Positions 57,034 through 64,000 of a stretch of 64,000 nucleotides of DNA are shown here, piece by piece. Under the pieces are notes generated by a model. The model worked only from the letters and a program-made list of their open reading frames with translations, was not told the DNA's origin and made no database searches. Position 1 is the stretch's first letter, and every line of letters starts with the position of its first letter. This stretch comes from JBBIMS01 sp964531645 (GTDB taxonomy: Bacteria > Acidobacteriota > Aminicenantia > JBFLYD01 > JBBIMS01): NCBI GenBank assembly GCA_964531645.1, contig CAZHEF010000005.1, positions 10,453-74,452 on the forward strand, written 5' to 3'. The translations under genes and the position numbers were made by a program.

Positions 57034-58020
57034 ATGAGGAAAATTGGCTATTTGATTTCTCTTCTATTATCTATTGCTCTTACTGTCTTTTCCCAGACCA
57101 CTGTTCAGGAAGAGGCTTACAAGCTTTACATTAATGCAATCAATGAGAAAAATATTGACACCAAAATTCAGCTTCTTGAGCAGTATATCGTTCAATATGG
57201 AAAGATTGGATTGGACTATGATAAGTATGTTTATGCAAATCTGGCTATTGCTTACAATCAAAAAGGTAATCATGAAAAAACAGTGGAGTACGGGGAGAAG
57301 ACTCTAAGCTTCCAGGATATTGACACTCTCACTAAAATCAATCTCTATCTTATGGTTTCAGGGGCATACAACGAGTTGAACAGAAACCTGGAGAAAGCAT
57401 TCAATTATGCAAAGATGGCAAATGAGATAGCTGTGGCTCAAGTTGAAAGTGGTTCTAATATTGCAACCCGTGAGCAGTGGACAAAGTTAATTGCCGGGGC
57501 TACTTTCTTAGAAGGTTCCATTCAAATTAAAAGGGGGGGAGAGTTGAAAGATGGGATAGAAAAATGGACAGAGTCTTATAAGGTTTTAAAAACGCCTCAG
57601 ATTTTGAGACAGTTTAAACTTAACGGTATAAACCAATATAATCAGAAAAAATTTTCCAATGCAGAGCTTTTCTTCAAAACACATTATGAACTCAGCGGAG
57701 ATCCAGAAACTGCTTATTGGCTTGCAAAAACTTATTTCTATATGAACAAATATGACGACGCTGAAAAATATTCTTTAGTAGCTTACGATAAAAGGAAAAA
57801 TTCCGAGATCGCTTTAAACCTCGGAATTATTTACAACAAAAAGAATAAATCTGATGAGGCTCTCAGATATTTTGCTGAAGCTGTGGTTTTAAATAGCCAC
57901 AGCAGATTTTCAGCTGATGCAAAAAAATATTTGGAGAGTCTCTATCAGAAAAAATATGGAAACATAGAAGGTATTGAAAAGGTCCTCGCCGACGCAAAGA
58001 AAAGACTTGGCTTGTCCTGA
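57034..58020 (+). CDS. Exported TPR protein
   Basis: A 328-residue protein with a cleavable signal peptide (about 1-20, ending in SQT). TPR-like helical pairs fill about 30-300 (YANLAIAYNQKGNHEKTVEY, NLYLMVSGAYNELN, YWLAKTYFYMNKYDDAEKYS, LGIIYNKKNKSDEALRYFAE). Likely a periplasmic scaffold. It has its own promoter and lies 44 bp before ligA. I do not recognise a specific partner. Confidence 0.75.
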   Translation: MRKIGYLISLLLSIALTVFSQTTVQEEAYKLYINAINEKNIDTKIQLLEQYIVQYGKIGLDYDKYVYANLAIAYNQKGNHEKTVEYGEKTLSFQDIDTLTKINLYLMVSGAYNELNRNLEKAFNYAKMANEIAVAQVESGSNIATREQWTKLIAGATFLEGSIQIKRGGELKDGIEKWTESYKVLKTPQILRQFKLNGINQYNQKKFSNAELFFKTHYELSGDPETAYWLAKTYFYMNKYDDAEKYSLVAYDKRKNSEIALNLGIIYNKKNKSDEALRYFAEAVVLNSHSRFSADAKKYLESLYQKKYGNIEGIEKVLADAKKRLGLS

Positions 58021-58064
58021 TATTAATTTAGACCTTAATCTTCAAATTTAAAAAGAATCGTCCC

Positions 58065-60062
58065 ATGAAGAGGGAAGAGGCTGAAAAAAGGATAAAGAAG
58101 CTCAAGGAGGAGATAAGACATCACGAAAGAAAATATTATGTGGAGAATTCTCCTGTTATTTCTGACTATCAGTTTGACATGCTCCTCAAAGAACTGGAAC
58201 ATCTTGAGAGCCTTTTCCCTGACTTAATAACTCATGATTCCCCTACCCAGAGGGTTGGCGGAGAGCCTGTAGAAGGTTTTCTAACAGTTTTTCATGAAAA
58301 ACCCATGCTCAGCCTTGACAATACTTATTCTTATGAAGAAATAAGAGAGTTTGAAAGGAAGATTAAAAGAATAATCCCTGGCGAGAAAATTGATTATGTA
58401 GCTGAATTGAAGATAGATGGTTTGAGTATGTCTATTGTCTATGAAAAAGGGCTTCTTGTCAGAGGAATAACAAGGGGAGATGGAGTAAAGGGAGAAGATG
58501 TCACTCATAATGTCAAAACAATAAGAAGTATACCTCTTGTAATTGATGAAAAAAGAAAAGTTGAAGTGAGAGGGGAAATTTACCTTCCTTTTGCCTCCTT
58601 TAAAAAAATAAATGAAGAAAGAACTGAAAGAGGGGAACCTCTCTTTGCAAATCCAAGAAACGCCGCTGCTGGTTCAATGAGGACTCTTGACCCTAAAGAA
58701 GTTTCTGGAAGGGGACTGGATTCCTTTATTTATTATATTTTCATTAATGGGAACGAACCTTTTGAGACCCACTGGGAAAACATCGCTCTCCTTAAAAAAC
58801 TTGGTTTTAAGACAAACCCTAACACAAGGTATTGTGAAAACATTGAAGAAGTTATAGAGTTCTGTGAAGAATGGAACGAAAAAAAAGAAAAACTTGATTA
58901 TGAAATTGATGGAGTTGTAATAAAAGTAAACTCCGTAAGACTGCAAAAAATTCTTGGAGCAACTTCTAAATTTCCAAGATGGGCAATTGCTTACAAATAT
59001 CCTCCTAAGCAAGCTGTAACCAAGCTAAAAAAGATCATAGTTCAGGTTGGAAGAACCGGAGCTCTTACCCCGGTTGCGGTCTTTGAACCTGTTGAGCTTT
59101 CTGGTTCCATTGTTTCCAGAGCTACACTTCACAATGAGGAAGAAGTTCAGAGAAAGGATATAAGGATAGGAGACTTCATAATTGTTGAAAAAGCAGGCGA
59201 GGTTATCCCTTATGTTGTTGCTTCTGTTAAAGAAAGAAGGAGTGGAGATGAGAAGATCTTTGAGATGCCAAAAAATTGTCCAATATGCGGCTCAAAGGTA
59301 TATAAGCCAGAAGGAGAAGTTATATCTCGTTGTTTGAATGCCTCATGCCCTGCAAAAATAAAAGAATCTATACTCCATTTTGCATCAAGGAAAGCTATGA
59401 ACATTGAAGGACTTGGAGATGCTCTTGTGGACCAACTTGTAGAAAAGAATCTAGTAAAGAGCATCTCTGATATTTACAATCTTAAATATGAGGATCTATT
59501 AAACCTGGAAAGAATGGGACCAAAGAGCTCAAGAAATCTCCTTGAGCAGATTGAGAAGAGCAAGGAGAATGACCTTTCAAAACTTATCTATGCCCTCGGA
59601 ATCAGGTATGTTGGGGAGCATATTGCAGAAATTCTTGCTGAAAATTTTGAGTCTATAGATGATTTAGCAAAAGCGAAAAAAGAAGAGCTCTTAAAGATTA
59701 GAGAGATAGGAGAAAAGGTTGCAGAATCAATTGAAATGTTCTTCAAACAAAAGGAGAATTTAGACCTTATTGATAGACTGAAGTCAGCAGGGGTTAATGT
59801 TAGGTCTAAAAGAGAAAGGAAGATTGTAAAGGATGTCCTTAAAGGGAAGACTTTTGTCATCACCGGGACCCTTTCAAAATACACAAGGGATGAGGCAGAG
59901 AAATTAATTATAAGTCTTGGCGGTAAAGTTTCTTCATCTATAAGTTCAAAAACCGACTATCTTATAGTCGGCTCTGAGCCAGGCTCAAAATTAGAGAAGG
60001 CAAAAGCCCTTGGAGTCAAAACAATTACAGAGGAAGAGTTTTTAGAAATAATAAAAGAATAG
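58065..60062 (+). CDS. ligA: NAD-dependent DNA ligase
   Basis: LigA seals nicks in DNA using NAD. The 665-residue protein has domain Ia (HERKYYVENSPVISDYQFD), the nucleotidyl Lys116 in ELKIDGLSMS, an RGEIYLPF motif, DGVVIKV, the OB fold, a four-Cys zinc finger (CPICGSKVYKP...CLNASCPAK), helix-hairpin-helix repeats (about 440-570) and a C-terminal BRCT (about 590-665). Length is normal (about 670). No clear ribosome-binding site is seen; it may be read through from the exported TPR gene. Confidence 0.97.
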   Translation: MKREEAEKRIKKLKEEIRHHERKYYVENSPVISDYQFDMLLKELEHLESLFPDLITHDSPTQRVGGEPVEGFLTVFHEKPMLSLDNTYSYEEIREFERKIKRIIPGEKIDYVAELKIDGLSMSIVYEKGLLVRGITRGDGVKGEDVTHNVKTIRSIPLVIDEKRKVEVRGEIYLPFASFKKINEERTERGEPLFANPRNAAAGSMRTLDPKEVSGRGLDSFIYYIFINGNEPFETHWENIALLKKLGFKTNPNTRYCENIEEVIEFCEEWNEKKEKLDYEIDGVVIKVNSVRLQKILGATSKFPRWAIAYKYPPKQAVTKLKKIIVQVGRTGALTPVAVFEPVELSGSIVSRATLHNEEEVQRKDIRIGDFIIVEKAGEVIPYVVASVKERRSGDEKIFEMPKNCPICGSKVYKPEGEVISRCLNASCPAKIKESILHFASRKAMNIEGLGDALVDQLVEKNLVKSISDIYNLKYEDLLNLERMGPKSSRNLLEQIEKSKENDLSKLIYALGIRYVGEHIAEILAENFESIDDLAKAKKEELLKIREIGEKVAESIEMFFKQKENLDLIDRLKSAGVNVRSKRERKIVKDVLKGKTFVITGTLSKYTRDEAEKLIISLGGKVSSSISSKTDYLIVGSEPGSKLEKAKALGVKTITEEEFLEIIKE

Positions 60063-60076
60063 AAAAAAAATAAAAG

Positions 60077-60620
60077 ATGACTCAGACTCAAACCCTTCAA
60101 AAATCAACATTTGTTACAGTTCTTTCTTGGATTTTTATTTTTTTAGCTGGTTCTGCTACAGTTATTTCTATAATACAAAATGTGCTGATTAATGTCTTGT
60201 TTCCAGTCGAAGAAATGATTAAAGCATTCAATGAACCTACGTTTAATGAAAGCATGCCCAACAGATTCAAATTTTATTCTCTAATGTTCGTTTGTTTTTT
60301 TCTGTTTTCTAATTGTCTCAGCAACGACATTTGTTTCTGCAATTGGATTATTAAAACGCAAGAATTGGGCAAGAATTATATTTATAACGCTCATGATCTT
60401 AGGAATATTATGGAATGTGTTTGGGATAATAATGAATTTTTCTATGTCCTCTGATGTTTTACCTGAACTACATGAACAAGGAATACGCATAAGATTCACT
60501 GCTATGATGAATATAATGAAAATTTTTGCGGTGCTGATATCAGTAGCTGAGTCTTTACTTTTTGGGTGGATTATTAAAAAACTAATTTCCGCAGATATAA
60601 AGGCTGAATTTGTTAGATAA
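60077..60620 (+). pseudogene. Four-helix membrane protein gene split by a +1 frameshift
   Basis: The first frame (from 60077) has a membrane helix (VTVLSWIFIFLAGSATVISI), a polar middle (FNEPTFNESMPNRFKFY) and the start of a second helix. It is lost at a T7 run (60295-60301). One T fewer gives a continuous frame: FLIVSATTFVSAIGLLKRKN, WARIIFITLMILGILWNVFG, then AVLISVAESLLFGWIIKKLI to 60620. The joined product would be about 180 residues. It lies 15 bp after ligA. Function unknown. Confidence 0.6.
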
Positions 60621-60670
60621 ATTGATAGTATCAGGGTAAGTTTTCCAAAACCTTCTTCCCTCTTTTCCCT

Positions 60671-62092
60671 TTATAAAACAGATATCTTTGCAAGGTTCAT
60701 GAATGGAGCGGGTAAAATTCCAAGTAGCAGAAGGACTATGACTGAAAATATTATAGCCATTGAAATCATTGAATCTGGCTCATATTTAACCTCATCGGAA
60801 GATTCTTTCATGAAAAGAGCTTGTCCAAGTCGGAAATAATAGAATAGTGATAAGGCTGAATTTAAAACACCAGCCACTGCAAGAGCCACATACCCCTCTT
60901 TTATTGCGGATGAAAATATCAAATATTTAGCTATAAAGCCCCCAGTAGGAGGAATCCCCACAAGGGACATCAAAATAATTACAATTCCTGCAGACAAAAG
61001 AAGAGACCTTTTCGCAAGCCCATTAAAATCGTCAATGTCTTCCCCCCATAAATTACCCTTTCTCAGGAAAAGGATGAGACCGAAAGCTGATATATTCATA
61101 AAAACATAGGAAAGGAGGTAAAAAAGAACCCCCCAGTATCCGAATTCTCCACCTGAGGCAAAACCAATAAGAATGTATCCTGCATGGGCAATTGAGGAGT
61201 AAGCAAGCATTCTTTTGAGGGATTTCTGGGTAAGGGCTGCAATATTTCCGTAAGTCATTGTGAAAAACGAAACCCAGGCAATTACTAATTTCCACTTACT
61301 TTCGAGAGAAGGAAATGCCTCAAGGAATAATCTTAGAAATATTGCAAAGGAAGCAACCTTAGGACCTGCTGATAAGAATGCGGTTACTGGAGTAGGCGCT
61401 CCCTCGTAAACATCAGGAGTCCACATATGAAAAGGGACAGCAGAGATTTTGAAGAAAAGGGCTGACATAATAAGAAGAATTGCAAGGATTGCAATGGGAG
61501 AGTTTGAAAAGTTACTGATATTTTCAGCAATTGAAGAGAGGGATGTGGAAGAAGTTAGCCCGAATACAAAGGAAAAACCGAAGACAAATATTCCTGTTGA
61601 AAGTGTCCCGAGGATAAAGTATTTTATTCCCGCTTCATTAGATCTATTGTCTTTTTTCAGATATCCTGAAAGAAGATAGGAGGAAATCGCCATTATCTCA
61701 TAGCTAAGGAATATTGTTATTAAATCAATGGAAGATGCCATGAACATCATTCCTACGGTTGCGAGAATTATGAAAAAATAATACTCGGTAAAGTAAACAA
61801 CCTCAGTCTCAAGGAATTTTTCAGAGAGAAGTATCACAAGAAATGACGAAACTATTACTATTCCTTTAAAAAAGAGGGAGAAATTGTCAACTTTTAAAGT
61901 ATTAAAGAAAAGAGAATCTGAGTGAGGCTGAACGAAAAGGAGTACAAAGGAAGCTGTTAAAGAGAAAAGGGATAAAAAATAGAAAATTTTTTTCCTTTTG
62001 AGGAAAGGGTCAGTAATAAGAAAAGCAATTAAAACAAATGATAGGAAGAGTTCAGAAGAAATTGATGTTAGCTCATTTACTATGCTTTGCAT
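60671..62092 (-). CDS. nuoN: NADH-quinone oxidoreductase subunit N
   Basis: NuoN is one of the three antiporter-like proton-pumping subunits of complex I. The 473-residue protein has about 14 helices and the family core: AISSYLLSGYLKKDNRSNEA, KISAVPFHMWTPDVYEGAPT, TQKSLKRMLAYSSIAHAGYI and GIPPTGGFIAKY. A TTG at 62098 is possible, but GGAG at spacing 6 supports the ATG at 62092. It overlaps nuoM by 20 bp. It is the last gene of the nuo operon, read on the minus strand. Confidence 0.95.
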   Translation of the reverse strand: MQSIVNELTSISSELFLSFVLIAFLITDPFLKRKKIFYFLSLFSLTASFVLLFVQPHSDSLFFNTLKVDNFSLFFKGIVIVSSFLVILLSEKFLETEVVYFTEYYFFIILATVGMMFMASSIDLITIFLSYEIMAISSYLLSGYLKKDNRSNEAGIKYFILGTLSTGIFVFGFSFVFGLTSSTSLSSIAENISNFSNSPIAILAILLIMSALFFKISAVPFHMWTPDVYEGAPTPVTAFLSAGPKVASFAIFLRLFLEAFPSLESKWKLVIAWVSFFTMTYGNIAALTQKSLKRMLAYSSIAHAGYILIGFASGGEFGYWGVLFYLLSYVFMNISAFGLILFLRKGNLWGEDIDDFNGLAKRSLLLSAGIVIILMSLVGIPPTGGFIAKYLIFSSAIKEGYVALAVAGVLNSALSLFYYFRLGQALFMKESSDEVKYEPDSMISMAIIFSVIVLLLLGILPAPFMNLAKISVL

Positions 62093-63638
62093 CTTCAACT
62101 CCTGATGGGAAAATCTTAAATGGGATTTTAGCAGAAGCTTTCAAGGCTTCGGGATTAACTCTTTCAACAATTTTGTAAATTGGTTTCTCCATTATTTTGA
62201 AATAAGGCTTTGGATAAATTCCTATCCAGAATGCAAGAAGAATTAAAGGAACAAACTGAAGGAATTCCCTGATATTTAAATCCTGCATTTTCTCATTGGC
62301 AGGATTTTTAATTGTCCCGAGCATTACCCTCTGATATAGCCATAGCATATATGCAGCTCCGAGGATAATTCCAGTGGCAGCAAGGGCGGCCCACTCCCAT
62401 CTTACCTGAAATGTCCCAACAAGAATTGGAAGTTCTCCCATAAAGCCATTCAAGCCTGGAAGACCTATTGATGAAAACATCATAATTGCAAATACTGCTG
62501 AATAAAGAGGCATTACCTTTGCAAGTCCTTCATATTCAGATATTAACCTTGTGTGTCTTCTGTCATAAACAATACCTACTATCATAAAGAGAGCGCTAGT
62601 GCTTATACCATGATTTACCATCTGAAGAACAGACCCCTGAAGAGCAACTGGAGTCATGGCAAACATTCCAAGCATAACAAACCCCATATGGCTTACAGAT
62701 GAGTATGCAACAAGCCTTTTCCAATCTTTCTGCATCAATGAAACAAGAGCTCCATAGATGATTGCTATTATTGCAAGCAAAACCATTAAAGGAATGAATT
62801 TCCTTGATGCATCAGGCAGGATGGGAAGAGAAAATCTTATGAATCCGTATGTTCCCATTTTCAGTAATATCCCTGCAAGGAGAACAGAACCCGCTGTTGG
62901 TGCTTCAGTATGAGCATCAGGTAACCATGTGTGAAAGGGAAACATGGGAACCTTTATGGCAAATCCAAAGAAGAAAGCAAGAAATACCCAGAATTGAACT
63001 CTCGGATCAAAATTGAAAGCCATCATTTTAACTGCATCAAAGGTATATTCTCCTGTTTCTACACCGTGAATAAAGTAAAGGGCAAGGATTCCGAGAAGCA
63101 TTAAGACAGAACCAAAAAGAGTGTAAAGGAAGAATTTTATTGCAGCATAAAGTTTATTGTAAGTTCCCCATATTCCTATAAGAAAATACATGGGAACAAG
63201 AACAATTTCCCAGAAAACATAGAAGAGTATAAAATCAAGGGAAACAAAAACACCAATCATTCCTACTTCGAGAAGGAGAAGAAGGATATAAAATTCTTTC
63301 AACCTTTCAGTTATTCCTCCCCAGGAACAGAGAACAGAAATAAAGGAAAGGAGAGTTGTAAGAAGGACAAGGAGTAGACTGATTCCATCAATTCCCATAA
63401 AGTAATTAATTCCAACTGCTGGAACCCAGCTTATTTTCTCTACAAATTGGAAGCCTTCAAAAGCAGGATTAAAATAGGCGACAAGAAGAAGAGATATGAG
63501 GAAATTGATTGCAGATACAATATTTGCAGTCCATTTAATAAAGTTTGATTTTTCTTTATTCGTCAAAAGAATGATCAGGATTCCTAGCGCCGGGAAAAAT
63601 GTCACTATGGTTAAAAGGGGAAGTTTTGCTATTTCCAT
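62073..63638 (-). CDS. nuoM: NADH-quinone oxidoreductase subunit M
   Basis: NuoM is a proton-pumping membrane subunit of complex I. The 521-residue protein has about 14 helices and the family marks: WEIVLVPMYFLIGIWGTYN, IKVPMFPFHTWLPDAHTEAP, LLKMGTYGFIRFSLP, QKDWKRLVAYSSVSHMGFVM and GLPGLNGFMGE. The conserved Glu in the fifth helix (WE) is present. It overlaps nuoN and follows nuoL after 17 bp. Confidence 0.96.
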   Translation of the reverse strand: MEIAKLPLLTIVTFFPALGILIILLTNKEKSNFIKWTANIVSAINFLISLLLVAYFNPAFEGFQFVEKISWVPAVGINYFMGIDGISLLLVLLTTLLSFISVLCSWGGITERLKEFYILLLLLEVGMIGVFVSLDFILFYVFWEIVLVPMYFLIGIWGTYNKLYAAIKFFLYTLFGSVLMLLGILALYFIHGVETGEYTFDAVKMMAFNFDPRVQFWVFLAFFFGFAIKVPMFPFHTWLPDAHTEAPTAGSVLLAGILLKMGTYGFIRFSLPILPDASRKFIPLMVLLAIIAIIYGALVSLMQKDWKRLVAYSSVSHMGFVMLGMFAMTPVALQGSVLQMVNHGISTSALFMIVGIVYDRRHTRLISEYEGLAKVMPLYSAVFAIMMFSSIGLPGLNGFMGELPILVGTFQVRWEWAALAATGIILGAAYMLWLYQRVMLGTIKNPANEKMQDLNIREFLQFVPLILLAFWIGIYPKPYFKIMEKPIYKIVERVNPEALKASAKIPFKIFPSGVEDAKHSK

Positions 63639-63655
63639 TTTTCACTCCACAAATT

Positions 63656-64000
63656 TTAAATAAACAGAGTTAATGAAATTATTATAAAAATGCCGATTAT
63701 TATTGTCAGAAGATAGTTCTGAAGAAGCCCTGTTTGAATTTTTCTAAATATTACACTACCTTTGCCAAACCCACTTGCCATGTTATTAAGAGCTCCATCA
63801 ATAACTTTTAGATCAAAAATAACTGAAGCTGAACCGGTCTCTCTTGTTGCATCTGCTGTTCTATTTACAAAGCCATCTATTACAGCTAAGTCATATTTAG
63901 AGAGAAATTCTCCTAAATTCAGAGTGCCCTTCACAAATGTAGCTCCATAGATCTCATCCACATAATACTTTCTGTAAAGAAGAGTGTAAAGGGCTTTGAA
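63656..64000 (-). CDS. nuoL: NADH-quinone oxidoreductase subunit L, C-terminal part
   Basis: The 114 codons at the right edge read FKALYTLLYRKYYVDEIYG and then a segment ending in a hydrophobic last helix (LLTIIIGIFIIISLTLFI). KYYVDEIY followed by an ATFVKGTL-type segment, and the GALNNMASGFGKGSVIFRKI stretch, are the usual end of NuoL. The frame is open to the window edge, so a GTG at 63961 is internal. The 5' part lies outside the window. Confidence 0.92.
   Translation of the reverse strand, partial: FKALYTLLYRKYYVDEIYGATFVKGTLNLGEFLSKYDLAVIDGFVNRTADATRETGSASVIFDLKVIDGALNNMASGFGKGSVIFRKIQTGLLQNYLLTIIIGIFIIISLTLFI

Overview
This window is about 64 kb of AT-rich, tightly packed bacterial chromosome. 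It has short intergenic gaps, many 1-8 bp start/stop overlaps and about 55 intact or partial protein genes. Housekeeping content (pgk-tpiA-secG, the rpsP-rplS block, apt, fabH, a polyprenyl synthase, rpoZ, uvrA, rlmN, ligA, a penicillin-binding protein, nuoL/M/N and two tRNAs) shows a free-living bacterium. The Nuo complex, a DegP-like protease, a sigma-54-type regulator and long periplasmic sensor domains suggest a diderm. I cannot assign a phylum from sequence alone; the mix of TPR/sigma-54 regulators, FecR plus Trp-rich exported proteins and a PA-IL-like lectin domain resembles uncultured Acidobacteriota/Aminicenantota-like genomes, and that is only a guess.

Layout. 1-2000: end of glycolytic pgk, then tpiA, secG and tRNA-Leu. 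2000-9900: zinc-ribbon membrane protein, initiator tRNA, TGS GTPase with a radical SAM enzyme, then a promoter-led operon of apt, a small exported protein, a 1240-residue NtrY-like sensor kinase and a DUF488 protein. 9900-21600: rpsP-KH-rimM-trmD-rplS-rnhB running directly into a TPR protein, a 1478-residue pseudokinase/NTPase/TPR/sigma-54 activator, two orphan peptide-type ABC permeases and a QueH-like protein. 21600-30600: a ParB-like gene diverging from fabH-tatD-polyprenyl synthase-(broken macro domain)-CYTH; rpoZ alone on the minus strand; a HEAT-like protein with a D-2-hydroxyacid dehydrogenase; and a FecR/Trp-rich exported protein closed by a clear terminator. 30600-41300: penicillin-binding protein, then a long minus-strand operon rpiB-SHMT-amidase-GerMN-pcm-rlmN-uvrA.

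41300-47000 is an accessory, decaying region: a metallophosphoesterase gene with an in-frame stop, an MFS transporter, and remnants of a CRISPR-Cas locus (broken cas6, a Csm6-like HEPN fragment, frameshifted cas1, nonsense-mutated and truncated cas2) with a frameshifted nucleotidyltransferase/small-protein pair inside it. I see no CRISPR array. 47000-64000 returns to ordinary content: ABC-2 exporter, TupA-like binding protein, M24 peptidase, PA-IL-like exported protein, DegT aminotransferase, a DapF homologue lacking one catalytic Cys, DegP-like protease, exported TPR protein, ligA, a frameshifted membrane protein and nuoN-nuoM-nuoL.

Regulation. Many promoters have near-consensus TTGACA/TATAAT boxes with 16-18 bp spacing. 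Five of them end 5-6 bp before the start codon of a gene with no Shine-Dalgarno sequence, which predicts leaderless mRNAs. Others (apt, rpoZ, fabH, htrA, the exported TPR gene) have leaders with good ribosome-binding sites. The most interesting items are the decayed CRISPR-Cas locus, the giant pseudokinase/sigma-54 regulator with its TPR partner, the leaderless promoter class, the Cys-to-Ser change in DapF and the parS-like palindrome on the parB-like start codon.
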